Source: an uncultured Alphaproteobacteria bacterium
Lineage (GTDB): Bacteria; Pseudomonadota; Alphaproteobacteria; Puniceispirillales; UBA1172
Assembly (NCBI GenBank): GCA_958431225.1
Contig: OY288107.1
Location: forward strand, 1,019,501-1,083,500
Direction: 5' to 3'
Length of the DNA: 64,000 nucleotides
Below are positions 43,909 to 52,678 of this stretch, one piece after another. How positions within the stretch are numbered: the stretch's first letter is position 1; each line of letters starts with the position of its first letter. A program made the position numbers and the translations under genes. A model generated the notes under the pieces. It saw nothing but the letters and a program-made list of their open reading frames with translations, searched no databases and was not told the DNA's origin.

Positions 43909-45597
43909 ATGATGCAGAACACTAAACATTGGAGCGCATGGATTGAGGCGGTGCGTCATGCGACTGGCGGCGCATCTAGCGGGGCGACTGGCGGGGCGGG
44001 CGGGGGCGACCCATTAGCGCGCCTCATGCAGGTTAGTGAGGATGGGCTGAAATGGGCACCCCTACAAGCACCGCAATCGGTGGCGGCGTCTAGTCCTATA
44101 TCTCCCCAAGGGTGTGGGTGGCGGATGGCGCAACACGCCGGGGATAGTTTGGGCGGGGGCGGTAAAACTAGCATTTATGATGAGATTGCTGGCGGGGCGG
44201 ATATGGTGCTGATTCCGCGCGCTATGGCGATGAAGCCTGATGATTTGGCGGAGATTTTAGCGTCTGCCCCTGATGGGGCATGGGGGTTGGGGTTTCATCA
44301 TGCGGGGGATACCAATCTGGCTTTGGCGGAGGTTTGGGATGATGCAAAACGAGAAATGCATTTTGCTGGCGACCCTTTAGGGGATTTATTATTGGGCGAT
44401 GCTGGCGATGTTGAGGCGCGGGCGCGGGCGTTGGCATCTTGGCAGAAACGGCATTTTTCCGCCCTACCAAAAGCGCGCATATTCGTTGCCTCTGGCGATA
44501 CGGCGCATAGTTTTGGACTCAGCGAAATTCAAGAATTGGCTTGGACACTAGCTAATCTGCTTTGGCAGTTGCGTGCGCTTGAAGCTGCGGGGCTGACATT
44601 GGCAGAAGCCTGTGCGCGTTTGGTCATGCGTGTGGCGGTGGCGGCGGATTTTTATGGGGCTTTGGCGAAAACCCGGGCCGCGCGGTTTTTGCTGGCACGC
44701 TTTGTGGCGGCGTTGGGTGTAGGGGCGGCGCATACGCCTTTGCTGCATGCGCTTACCTCCGAACGTATGCTGACGCGCATTGAGCCGATGAATAATCTGT
44801 TGCGCCACACCACCGCGAGTCTTGGCGGCGCGCTGGGGGGGGCGGATTTATTGACAACCTTGCCCCATGATTGGCTGAGCGGAAGCACCGCACAAAGCCG
44901 CCGTTTGGCGCGGGGGGTGCAGCTGATTATGCGCCACGAGGCACGGCTCGGGGAGGTCGCTGACCCGGCTTATGGGGCGGATACGCTTGAGGTGATGAGC
45001 CAAGATATTGCCAAAAACGCTTGGCAGAAATTCCAAGAGATTGAGGGTGCTGGCGGGGCGTTGGCGGTGCTGGAATCGGGGCAGCTGGGGGCATGGGCTG
45101 AAAGTGCGATGGCGCAACGCCAGAAAGCTATGGATATGGGGGGGGATGCGGGGGATGCGGGGGCGATGCCCCGCATTCTGGGGGTGAATTATCACTCTTT
45201 AGCCCCGACGCAAAGTTTGCCGCCTCTGGTGATGGAAGGCGGGCGTGTGCGGGGGGGGCAGGCACGGCTCGGGGCGGTTTGGGAGGATTTATGTGTTGCC
45301 GCTAGCGACAAAAATTTACGCGCTTTGCTGGTGGTTGCTGGGGGGGCGGCGGAGGCGCAATGGCGGGCTTCATGGCGTGATGAATTGCGGGTGCTTGGTG
45401 TTGAAATTGCCGAAATTGCGCCGGCTTCACAGCAGGAACTAAAAAAATCTATCGCCGCCGCTAAACCGCACTTGGTAGTGGGTGATGTCGGTGATGTGGG
45501 GGGGGGGTTCACCGTCCCTCTCGCGTCGGCACTGGTGTCCGATGGTAAGGCGCGGCGGGATATTATGCGTCAAATGATTGAAGGGGCGGGGGCATGA
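43909..45597 (+). CDS. mutA: Methylmalonyl-CoA mutase small subunit
   Basis: 562 residues from ATGATG at 43909 with AAAGAGG upstream. It aligns in layout with the smaller, catalytically inactive MCM subunit: a TIM-barrel-like N-terminal part and a C-terminal cobalamin-domain-like part without the DxHxxG motif. It contains many Gly/Ala-rich microrepeats (near residues 17-35 and 405-415). The start of the large subunit overlaps it by four bases. With MutB it converts methylmalonyl-CoA and succinyl-CoA. Confidence 0.86.
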   Translation: MMQNTKHWSAWIEAVRHATGGASSGATGGAGGGDPLARLMQVSEDGLKWAPLQAPQSVAASSPISPQGCGWRMAQHAGDSLGGGGKTSIYDEIAGGADMVLIPRAMAMKPDDLAEILASAPDGAWGLGFHHAGDTNLALAEVWDDAKREMHFAGDPLGDLLLGDAGDVEARARALASWQKRHFSALPKARIFVASGDTAHSFGLSEIQELAWTLANLLWQLRALEAAGLTLAEACARLVMRVAVAADFYGALAKTRAARFLLARFVAALGVGAAHTPLLHALTSERMLTRIEPMNNLLRHTTASLGGALGGADLLTTLPHDWLSGSTAQSRRLARGVQLIMRHEARLGEVADPAYGADTLEVMSQDIAKNAWQKFQEIEGAGGALAVLESGQLGAWAESAMAQRQKAMDMGGDAGDAGAMPRILGVNYHSLAPTQSLPPLVMEGGRVRGGQARLGAVWEDLCVAASDKNLRALLVVAGGAAEAQWRASWRDELRVLGVEIAEIAPASQQELKKSIAAAKPHLVVGDVGDVGGGFTVPLASALVSDGKARRDIMRQMIEGAGA

Positions 45598-47756
45598 CGG
45601 CGATTCCTGATTTTAGCAAAATTGATTTTATTTGTGTTGATGGCGCATCATTGCAAAAACCTGCCGTGCATGATTGGCCCGAAGGTTTTGCTATGCCTAG
45701 CCATGTTGCGCCTTTGCCGCAAAAAGATGGTGGCGGAACCACTAGCGGCCTGCCCGGGCAGGTGCCTTTTCTTAGTGGTCCTTATCCGACTATGTATCTC
45801 ACGCGTCCTTGGACGATTCGCCAATATGCTGGATTTTCTACGGCTAGCGCATCCAATGCGTTTTATCGGCGCAATTTGGCGGCGGGGCAGATGGGGCTTT
45901 CTATCGCTTTTGATTTGGCGACGCATCGAGGCTATGATTCGGATAACCCCCGCGTGCGTTCGGATGTCGGCATGGCGGGGGTGGCGATTGATTCGATTGA
46001 GGATATGCGGGTGCTATTCAAAGGCATCCCCCTTGAGCGCATGAGCGTGTCTATGACCATGAATGGGGCGGTGTTGCCGATTATGGCGCTTTATATTGTT
46101 GCCGGGGAAGAACAGGGGGTGGCACCGGCCGCCCTCACTGGCACCATCCAAAATGATATTTTGAAAGAGTTTATGGTGCGGAATACTTATATTTATCCCC
46201 CCGAAGCCTCCATGCGTATTGTTGCCGATATTTTTGCCTATACCGCAAAAAATATGCCGAAATTTAATTCTATTTCTATTTCCGGCTATCATATTGAAGA
46301 AGCTGGGGCGACGGCGGATTTGGAACTTGCCTATACGCTGGGCGATGGGCTGGAATATATCCGTGCTGGGCTGGCGGCGGGATTGCAGGCGGCGGATTTT
46401 GTGCCGCGCCTGTCGTTCTTTTTCGCTAATGCCATGCCCTATTTGGTGGAGGTGGCAAAATTGCGGGCGGCGCGGGTGCTATGGGCGCGGCTTCTGCAAA
46501 AGGAATTTGGTTTTAAGACGGAAAAATTGTTGATGTTGCGTACGCATTGTCAGACTTCGGGCTGGTCGCTGGCGGCGGATGATGTCTATCACAATGTCAT
46601 CCGCACCACCATTGAGGCGGCGGCGGCGGTGGGGGGGCAGACGCAATCGCTCCATACCAATTCTTTGGATGAGGCGTTGGGGTTGCCCACGGATGCCTCG
46701 GCGCGCATCGCCCGCAATACGCAACTGCATCTCGCTGGTGAAGGCGGGATGACGCGGTGGATTGACCCGTGGCGGGGTAGCGGGGCGGTGGAATTTTTGA
46801 CGCAGAATCTGATGGCGCGCGCGGAAGAACATCTGGCGGAAATTGATGCCGCCGGCGGTATGGCAAAAGCCATCGCAAGCGGATTGCCGAAACGCCGTAT
46901 TGAAGAAGTCGCTACGCGCACGCAAGCGTGGATTGATGCCAAACGCCAGAAAATTATTGGCGTTAATGCGTTCGCGCCTGATAGTTCCGCCCCTGATAGT
47001 CCCCCGCATCTGGATGCTGCTGAGGTTGAGGTGTTGCGAATCAATACCGATGATGTGCGCACGGAACAAATTGCCCGCCTTGCACAGCTAAAAAAATCGC
47101 GTGATAGCTGGGCGGTCGCCGATGCGCTTAAAGCCTTGACCGCGGCGGCTAGGGGCAAGGCTAATCTATTAGAGGCGGCGGTTGATGCGGCGCGGGTTGG
47201 GGCTAGTGTTGGCGAGATGTCCGATGCGTTGGAGGCAGCGTTTTCGCGCTATCAAGCCCCCGTATCTGGCGTTAAGGGCGTGTGGAAGCATGAGAATCCG
47301 CCTTCGGCATCTCTGCAAAATCTGATGGAAAATTTTATCGCACGTTTCGGGCGTGCGCCGCGGATTCTCATCGCTAAATTGGGGCAGGATGGGCATGACC
47401 GCGGACAGAAAGTGGTGGCATCGGCGCTGAGCGATTTGGGATTTGATGTGGTCGTTGGTAGATTGTTCCAAACCCCCGATGAAGCGGCGGCACAAGCCAT
47501 AGAGGAGGCGGTGGATTTGGTGGGGATGTCGTCGCTGGCGGCGGGGCATCGGCAATTTGCCCCGGATATGCGCGCGGCGTTGGATGCGCGTGGGGGGGCG
47601 GGGGTGCCTTTGGTGATTGGCGGGGTGATTCCGCCGGCGGACCGTGCTGAATTGGAAGCTGATGGCATCGCCGCTATTTTCCCGCCGGGCTCAAACATCG
47701 AAGCCATGGCGGCGGTGCTTTTGGATATTTTGGGGAAACGTAGCAATGTCGCATGA
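45594..47756 (+). CDS. mutB: Methylmalonyl-CoA mutase large subunit
   Basis: 720 residues, the catalytic subunit. The C-terminal cobalamin domain contains the DxHxxG lower-ligand motif in [28 protein letters not shown], and the barrel has [47 protein letters not shown] typical of MCM. It requires adenosylcobalamin, in keeping with the cobalt-uptake riboswitch. It links propionate and valine degradation to succinyl-CoA. An APDSSAPDS duplication sits between the barrel and the cobalamin domain. sufE overlaps its end. Confidence 0.96.
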   Translation: MTAIPDFSKIDFICVDGASLQKPAVHDWPEGFAMPSHVAPLPQKDGGGTTSGLPGQVPFLSGPYPTMYLTRPWTIRQYAGFSTASASNAFYRRNLAAGQMGLSIAFDLATHRGYDSDNPRVRSDVGMAGVAIDSIEDMRVLFKGIPLERMSVSMTMNGAVLPIMALYIVAGEEQGVAPAALTGTIQNDILKEFMVRNTYIYPPEASMRIVADIFAYTAKNMPKFNSISISGYHIEEAGATADLELAYTLGDGLEYIRAGLAAGLQAADFVPRLSFFFANAMPYLVEVAKLRAARVLWARLLQKEFGFKTEKLLMLRTHCQTSGWSLAADDVYHNVIRTTIEAAAAVGGQTQSLHTNSLDEALGLPTDASARIARNTQLHLAGEGGMTRWIDPWRGSGAVEFLTQNLMARAEEHLAEIDAAGGMAKAIASGLPKRRIEEVATRTQAWIDAKRQKIIGVNAFAPDSSAPDSPPHLDAAEVEVLRINTDDVRTEQIARLAQLKKSRDSWAVADALKALTAAARGKANLLEAAVDAARVGASVGEMSDALEAAFSRYQAPVSGVKGVWKHENPPSASLQNLMENFIARFGRAPRILIAKLGQDGHDRGQKVVASALSDLGFDVVVGRLFQTPDEAAAQAIEEAVDLVGMSSLAAGHRQFAPDMRAALDARGGAGVPLVIGGVIPPADRAELEADGIAAIFPPGSNIEAMAAVLLDILGKRSNVA

Positions 47757-48186
47757 GGGGGAGATACGCGCACTTGCCGAGGAAGCCGCTAACATCGTTG
47801 GCGAATTTCAATTTTTTAGCGATTGGGAGGAACGTTATCAATATCTCATCGCTATGGGGCGGAAATTACCCCCCTTGGATGCTGCGATCTGTGTGGAGGA
47901 AAACCGCCTCTATGGGTGCCAATCGCGGGTTTATTTTAAGGCGGATTTTTGTGATGGGGTGATGCGCTATCAAGCCACTAGCGATGCGGCGATTGTGCAG
48001 GGGTTGATTGCCTTGATCTTGCGGGTCTATTCGGGGCAGAAACCTGATGCGGTTCTCGCACATCCCCCGGATTTTTTGAAAGAGATTGGGTTGGATGAAC
48101 ATTTATCGCCGACCCGCAAAAGCGGGCTTGCCGCCATGATGGGGGCGCTTATGGATGCGGCGCGCGCACATTGTGGGGCTAGCTAA
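47746..48186 (+). CDS. sufE: SufE-family cysteine desulfuration protein
   Basis: 146 residues. SufE features: [25 protein letters not shown], the catalytic Cys loop [11 protein letters not shown], and the C-terminal region [21 protein letters not shown]. SufE accepts sulfur from the desulfurase SufS and delivers it for Fe-S assembly. The start ATG at 47746 overlaps mutB by 11 bases, so translation is coupled. No other suf genes are in the window. Confidence 0.91.
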   Translation: MSHEGEIRALAEEAANIVGEFQFFSDWEERYQYLIAMGRKLPPLDAAICVEENRLYGCQSRVYFKADFCDGVMRYQATSDAAIVQGLIALILRVYSGQKPDAVLAHPPDFLKEIGLDEHLSPTRKSGLAAMMGALMDAARAHCGAS

Positions 48187-48191
48187 TATTA

Positions 48192-49181
48192 TCAGCTGAT
48201 GTTGCGTTCATCTCTTGGGCTGCGTCCGTAAATTTCACGATAACATTTTGAAAAATGCGATGCTGAAACAAAACCGCAGGCTAGTGCTACCGATAATATA
48301 GACATACTCGTCTGTTGCAACAAATAGCGCGCCCTAGCGATGCGTAGATGTAGGTAATAGCGGGTCGGCGTGGTGCCTAGATATTTGCGGAAAAGCCGTT
48401 CAAGCTGGCGCGTGGATAGATTGGCTTTTTGGGCGATGGCGGTTTGCGCGAGGGGTTCTTCTAAATTGTCGCCCATCTCGGCAACGACAGCGAGCAGTTT
48501 CGGGTGGCTGACGCCAAGGCGGGCGCGCAATTCCATGCGTTGGCAATCATGGCTATCGCGGATGCGGTCATGGATGAATTGTTCAGATATGGCGGTGGCG
48601 AGGGGCATGCCATGGGCTTGGGCGATGATATGGAGCATCATATCTAGTGCCGCCGTGCCGCCGGAACAGGTGATGCGGTCGCTATCAATTTCAAATAATT
48701 CTTCGGTGACTTCAAGATTGGGGAATTCTTCTATCAGCCCATCGCGGTTTTCCCAATGGATGGTGCAGCGGCGGTCTTCAAGCAACCCCGCCCGTGCCAA
48801 CACATAAGTGCCCGTGCAAATCGCCCCAATAGACACGCCATGGCGGTCAATCATGCGCACCGTTGAAATGACGCTCTTGGTGCAGTGGCGTTGGATATCA
48901 ACACCGCTACAAATGAAAATCATACGGCATTTGGTCAGGTCGCTGAGCTCGGTAGTGGCGGCGACCTCAACGCCATTGCTCGCCATGGTGTATTTGCCGT
49001 TTTCCGCCGCAATCACCCAATCAAATAGCGCTTTTTCGGTCAAACGATTGGCAGCCCGCAAAGGTTCCACCGCCGATGCGAACGCCATCATAGAAAAACT
49101 CGGCAAAAGAAAAAAGCCAACACGAAACACATCCCCGCCATCCGCCGAAGCAATCAAATCAGAAATAGAAGAACGTTGCAT
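48192..49181 (-). CDS. GlxA-family transcriptional regulator (DJ-1/PfpI sensor plus AraC-type DNA-binding)
   Basis: 329 residues from the ATG at 49181, which has AGGGG upstream; an in-frame ATG at 49211 adds ten weak residues. N-terminal DJ-1/PfpI-like domain (FRVGFFLLPSFSMMAFASAVEPLRAANRL, then GTYVLARAGLLEDRRCTIHWE) and C-terminal AraC helix-turn-helix pair (LERLFRKYLGTTPTRYYLHLRIARARYLL...LACGFVSASHFSKCYREIYG). Relatives such as GbdR and CdhR activate glycine betaine or carnitine catabolism, so control of the methylamine genes here is plausible but unproven. Confidence 0.9.
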   Translation of the reverse strand: MQRSSISDLIASADGGDVFRVGFFLLPSFSMMAFASAVEPLRAANRLTEKALFDWVIAAENGKYTMASNGVEVAATTELSDLTKCRMIFICSGVDIQRHCTKSVISTVRMIDRHGVSIGAICTGTYVLARAGLLEDRRCTIHWENRDGLIEEFPNLEVTEELFEIDSDRITCSGGTAALDMMLHIIAQAHGMPLATAISEQFIHDRIRDSHDCQRMELRARLGVSHPKLLAVVAEMGDNLEEPLAQTAIAQKANLSTRQLERLFRKYLGTTPTRYYLHLRIARARYLLQQTSMSILSVALACGFVSASHFSKCYREIYGRSPRDERNIS

Positions 49182-49283
49182 GCTAAATACCCCTATTGCG
49201 TATGTTGGCATCTATTTGCGTATCAATCACGCATTTATGCTTTGTGTCAAGATTTTGCTGTTGCGTATTTGGTGCGCTAAAGC

Positions 49284-49314
49284 TTGACATTTTGCGGGTG
49301 TGATTTATAATCAC
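49284..49314 (+). promoter_or_regulatory. Consensus sigma-70-type promoter with overlapping palindromic operator, upstream of the TA pair
   Basis: -35 TTGACA at 49284-49289, a 16-base spacer and -10 TATAAT at 49306-49311, both perfect consensus. A perfect inverted repeat GTGATT-TAT-AATCAC (49300-49314) covers the -10 box. It lies about 35 bases before the Panacea-type gene at 49347. A repressor site over the -10 box is what an autoregulated toxin-antitoxin operon would need. Confidence 0.75.
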
Positions 49315-49346
49315 CCCCCAAGAGGCAGAATTATTGGAGCAGAATT

Positions 49347-49829
49347 ATGGCTATTTCAAATCATCGGGTTATGCGCGCCTTTCGCGTTGCTGATTTTTTT
49401 CTTTGGAATGTTGATCACTTTGCCGGGGATAGCATTACCAATCTGAAAATGCAGAAATTGTGTTATTTTGCGCAAGCGCGGTGCTTGGCGCATCATGGCT
49501 ATCCGTTGTTTAGTGAACGCATTGAGGCATGGGCGCATGGGCCGGTGGTGCCTGCCTTATATTTTCGTTTTAGGAAATATAAATGGATGGGCATTGACCC
49601 CACCGATGCTAAACCTATCAGGGGGTTGAGCGAGGTGCAATCGGCGGTGCTGGCGGGGGTTTGGGAAAAATTCTCCCCCAAAAGCGCGCGCGAACTTGAA
49701 AATCTAACCCATTCGCATGCGCCGTGGAAAGATGTTTATGGCGACCGCAAATGGGGACGGGCTTGCACGGATGCCATTACCCACGAAGCCATAAAAAGTT
49801 TTTATGAAAAACGGCTTGATGCCTGCTAA
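49347..49829 (+). CDS. Panacea-domain (DUF4065/SocA-like) antitoxin
   Basis: 160 residues matching the Panacea/SocA domain: VADFFLWNVDHFAGDSITNLKMQKLCYFAQARCLAHHGYPLFSERIEAWAHGPVVPALYFRFRKY is a textbook N-terminal half. The domain is the shared antitoxin fold of a large group of toxin-antitoxin pairs. It overlaps the next gene by one base (TAATG), so the pair is translationally coupled and its product would neutralise the toxin. Confidence 0.88.
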   Translation: MAISNHRVMRAFRVADFFLWNVDHFAGDSITNLKMQKLCYFAQARCLAHHGYPLFSERIEAWAHGPVVPALYFRFRKYKWMGIDPTDAKPIRGLSEVQSAVLAGVWEKFSPKSARELENLTHSHAPWKDVYGDRKWGRACTDAITHEAIKSFYEKRLDAC

Positions 49830-50188
49830 TGGTAAAAGACATCACGAAAGTGAAAGAACTTTATTTTGATTGGGAATCTTTTAGGCAGTCAAAAAAATTT
49901 ATTCACGTTAGCGATGAGAGAAAAGCATTCGTAAAAAGCAAATTGGATTTCTATGCACAGATGAAATTCGCCGCTTTTCAGACGGGTCATGCCAAGCGCA
50001 AACAATGGGATAAACGTTACGGCAAAAAACCAGCTGGGTTATCGCCAGAGATTTGGGATATGCAGCTTTGGCGTTTTCGGGTAACCGATAAAATTCGCAT
50101 CTTTGCTATTTTTGATGAAACCCCCGCAGATTACGTTACTTGCCATGTGCTTTGGGTTGACCTGACGCATAGGACAGGCGACAAATAG
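49829..50188 (+). CDS. Putative toxin of the Panacea pair, unfamiliar family
   Basis: 119 residues beginning exactly at the stop of the antitoxin. It is basic and rich in Lys/Arg and aromatic residues (RKAFVKSKLDFYAQMKFAAFQTGHAKRKQWDKRYG), followed by a strand-like C-terminus WRFRVTDKIRIFAIFDETPADYVTCHVLWVDLTH that resembles the ending of RelE/ParE-like toxins. No certain family could be named. Role as toxin is inferred from order, size, charge and coupling to the Panacea protein. Confidence 0.6.
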   Translation: MVKDITKVKELYFDWESFRQSKKFIHVSDERKAFVKSKLDFYAQMKFAAFQTGHAKRKQWDKRYGKKPAGLSPEIWDMQLWRFRVTDKIRIFAIFDETPADYVTCHVLWVDLTHRTGDK

Positions 50189-50190
50189 AT

Positions 50191-51003
50191 ATGCGACAGA
50201 TACAAAGCCTAACCAATCCCACTATTAAAGCGCTGCGGGCTTTGCAGTTGCGGAAATATCGGCGGCAGTCAAAATTGTTTTTGGCGGAGGGGATGCGCGT
50301 GGTTTTGGCGGCGGTGGATTTGGGCTGGGCGCCGCGGCATTTGGTGTTTTTGGCGGGTAAAGAAAATGATGCTGCTATGCAGAAACTCATTGCCCATACG
50401 GAGGCGGCGGGGGGTGCATGTTTTGCTGTGAACCGTGCGGTGTTGGCGAAAATTAGCCGTAAGGATAACCCGCAAACTGTCGTGGCTAGTTTTGCCGAAT
50501 CATGGGTGTCTTTGCCCGAGATTGTGCAACAAGGCGGGGTTTGGGTGGGGCTTGACCGTGTGCGCGACCCGGGAAATCTTGGCACGATTATGCGGAGCGT
50601 TGATGCGGTTGGCGGTTCTGGGGTGGTGCTTATTGGCGATTGTGTTGATGGCTTTGCGGTGGAGGCGGTGCGGGCTTCTATGGGGGCGTGTTTTCATGTG
50701 CAATTAGCCGAGGCTAGCGAGGCGGCGTTTCTTGATGCTATGCGGGGGCGGCAGGGGCAGGGCTGGCGGGGGGCTATTATTGGCACGGCTTTAGATGCGG
50801 ATGCGGTGGATTATCGCCGTGCTAGGTGGGCGACGCCGTTGATGCTGTTGATGGGGAATGAGGCTTCGGGGTTGTCGCCGGCCTTGGCGGATGCTACCAC
50901 GCAACTGATTCGCATACCGATGCTGGGGCGGTCGGATTCGCTCAATTTGGCGGTGGCGACGGGAATCGCCCTTTATGAGCATTTGCGCCACAATCCAGAT
51001 TGA
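50191..51003 (+). CDS. TrmH/SpoU-family RNA 2'-O-methyltransferase
   Basis: 270 residues with the three SpoU motifs: LDRVRDPGNLGTIMRSVDAVG, LLMGNEASGLS and IPMLGRSDSLNLAVATGIALYE, which form the trefoil-knot SAM site. N-terminal substrate-binding part KALRALQLRKYRRQSKLFLAEGMRVVL is also typical. It methylates tRNA or rRNA; the target nucleotide is not clear from sequence. It starts two bases after the TA operon. Confidence 0.9.
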   Translation: MRQIQSLTNPTIKALRALQLRKYRRQSKLFLAEGMRVVLAAVDLGWAPRHLVFLAGKENDAAMQKLIAHTEAAGGACFAVNRAVLAKISRKDNPQTVVASFAESWVSLPEIVQQGGVWVGLDRVRDPGNLGTIMRSVDAVGGSGVVLIGDCVDGFAVEAVRASMGACFHVQLAEASEAAFLDAMRGRQGQGWRGAIIGTALDADAVDYRRARWATPLMLLMGNEASGLSPALADATTQLIRIPMLGRSDSLNLAVATGIALYEHLRHNPD

Positions 51004-51034
51004 GGCAATCTTGATTGGGGCAATCTTAATCGCA

Positions 51035-51970
51035 TCAATCTGGATTGCTTTGCCAACGCGCGAAAATGGCTTGTCCTATGCGGCGTCCTCTTTCGTGATC
51101 TGCATCGTGACGATGCTCTTGGATGGCTAACTCGCCTGATTGCACGCTGCCGCCTAACTCGGCGCAAGCATCGGCTAGTAGATGGTGGAGCGCTAGGAAA
51201 CTTGCGCGAATCGCGTATGAAGTTAGCACGATAAATAGCGGTTCATCGGCAAGTAGGTTTTTTAATGTTTTCAGCAATGGCGCTATGTCGTCTTCCATGC
51301 GCCAGACCTCGCCTTTGGTGCCGCGCCCGTATTTTGGTGGGTCAAGGATGATGCCATGGTAGCGCCGGCCGCGCCTGGCTTCGCGGGCGCAAAAACTGCG
51401 CGCGTCTTCGGTGATATAGCGGATTGGGGCGTCGTGCATATTGGCATGGTCGCGGTTGGCAAAAGCTAGGGTGGTGGCTTTTTTGGAAGCATCCACGTGG
51501 GTGACCTCGGCGCCTGCCTTAGCTGCGTGTAGGCTGGCAATGCCGGTATAGCCAAAGAGATTGAGGATGCGGGGGGGCGTGTTGGTTTTGGCGCGGTGTT
51601 TTTTGATATGTTCGGCACACCATTGCCAATGGCTGGATTGTTCCGGGAAAAAACCGAAATGGCGGAATGGCGTCGGCATGGCGAAAAAGCGGATGTTTTC
51701 AAATTGGCACGACCATTGCTCGGGTAGATTTTTGCTTAATGCCCATTTGCCGCCTTCTTCTGCACCGCTAATAAATTCGCCATCTATGTCGTTCTCCCAG
51801 ATTTGGGGGTCTAGGTGCGGTTGCCATAGGGCTTGCGGTTCCGGGCGGATGAAGCGATAATTCTTTACTATCTCCAATTTGCGCCCCGCCCCGCTATCCA
51901 AAAGCCGATAGTCGTGCCAATCATGCGGGGTCAGAATCAGGGGCGGGGTTTTGTCATTGTGCTGTGTCAT
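51035..51970 (-). CDS. Class I SAM-dependent RNA methyltransferase (RlmI/RlmK-like)
   Basis: 311 residues from the ATG at 51970. The Rossmann SAM motif is ILNLFGYTGIASLHAAKAGAEVTHVDASKKA and the catalytic-region motif is GIILDPPKYGRG, typical of the RlmI/RlmK-type methyltransferase family. The N-terminal PUA domain of RlmI is absent. The open frame runs upstream to 52117, through the sRNA-like region, and that part was excluded. Confidence 0.82.
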   Translation of the reverse strand: MTQHNDKTPPLILTPHDWHDYRLLDSGAGRKLEIVKNYRFIRPEPQALWQPHLDPQIWENDIDGEFISGAEEGGKWALSKNLPEQWSCQFENIRFFAMPTPFRHFGFFPEQSSHWQWCAEHIKKHRAKTNTPPRILNLFGYTGIASLHAAKAGAEVTHVDASKKATTLAFANRDHANMHDAPIRYITEDARSFCAREARRGRRYHGIILDPPKYGRGTKGEVWRMEDDIAPLLKTLKNLLADEPLFIVLTSYAIRASFLALHHLLADACAELGGSVQSGELAIQEHRHDADHERGRRIGQAIFARWQSNPD

Positions 51971-52001
51971 GGCGCAAGTATAGCACAAAAAACTATAGCA
52001 C

Positions 52002-52031
52002 AAAAAAAAGCGCCACCAAAAATGGTGGCGC
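52002..52031 (-). terminator. Rho-independent terminator on the minus strand
   Basis: A 9-bp perfect stem (GCGCCACCA/TGGTGGCGC) with a four-base A/T loop, followed on the minus strand by eight Ts. No minus-strand protein gene ends here, so the terminated transcript must begin just to the right. Confidence 0.8.
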
Positions 52032-52150
52032 AGTTGGGGACTAATGCGATAAGGTTTATCACGGCTAACCCGCCTCTGTTGATTATGCAGAAGCACAAAA
52101 ACGATATGCAGAAGCACAAAACCGATATGCTTATGCTTTAAAAAAGATTC
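52002..52150 (-). ncRNA. Candidate small RNA ending at the orphan terminator
   Basis: Between the Lrp-type gene and the minus-strand RNA methyltransferase. Read on the minus strand, the region has a 7-bp hairpin (GTGATAA-ACC-TTATCGC, + strand 52046-52062) and then the terminator hairpin, the shape of a typical bacterial small RNA of about 100-140 nucleotides. Two near-identical 16-base direct repeats (52084-52099 and 52105-52120, period 21) would lie in its 5' part. The promoter was not identified with confidence and no family matches by eye; the 5' end is approximate. Confidence 0.45.
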
Positions 52151-52185
52151 TATTGAATGGGTGCTTAAAGATAGGCTATCAAAGC

Positions 52186-52656
52186 ATGATGGATAATATA
52201 GATAAAAAGATTCTGAATTTGCTCCAGCAAGATGCCAGCCTGCCTATTGCCGAGGTGGCAAAGCGGGTGGGGCTTTCGGTGACGCCGTGCTGGCGGCGGG
52301 TGCAGAGGCTTGATGAAAGCGGGGTGATTAAACGGCGGGTGGCACTGCTTGACCCGCAGAAAATCGGCGCGCATATTTCGGTTTTTGTCTCCGTGCGTAC
52401 CAATGAGCATAATGCCGCATGGCTAGATGGGTTTGCCGAAAGCGTGGCGGCGATGCCCGAGGTGGTGGAATTTTACCGCATGAGTGGCGAGATTGATTAC
52501 CTGTTGCGCGTGGTCGTCCCCGATATTGAACATTATGATGCGTTCTATAAGCGTCTCATCAGTTCGGTGAAATTGACCGATGTATCGTCGTCTTTTGCCA
52601 TGGAGCAGATCAAATTCACCACCATGTTGCCTATTTCCACAGGAACAGGTAAATAG
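52186..52656 (+). CDS. Lrp/AsnC-family transcriptional regulator
   Basis: 156 residues with the AsnC-type N-terminal HTH (IDKKILNLLQQDASLPIAEVAKRVGLSVTPCWRRVQRLDESGVIKRR) and a C-terminal RAM ligand-binding domain (RVVVPDIEHYDAFYKRLI). Starts at ATGATG at 52186. The next gene, mmsA, starts 22 bases after its stop, so the regulator likely senses an amino acid and controls the mmsA operon. Confidence 0.92.
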   Translation: MMDNIDKKILNLLQQDASLPIAEVAKRVGLSVTPCWRRVQRLDESGVIKRRVALLDPQKIGAHISVFVSVRTNEHNAAWLDGFAESVAAMPEVVEFYRMSGEIDYLLRVVVPDIEHYDAFYKRLISSVKLTDVSSSFAMEQIKFTTMLPISTGTGK

Positions 52657-52678
52657 AATACTAGAAAGGATTTTCAAC

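Noticed and set aside
52002..52150. tracrRNA-like RNA (hairpin, then terminator with T-run)
   Set aside because: No Cas9 and no CRISPR repeat lies within the window, so there is nothing for an anti-repeat to pair with. A generic small RNA is more likely.
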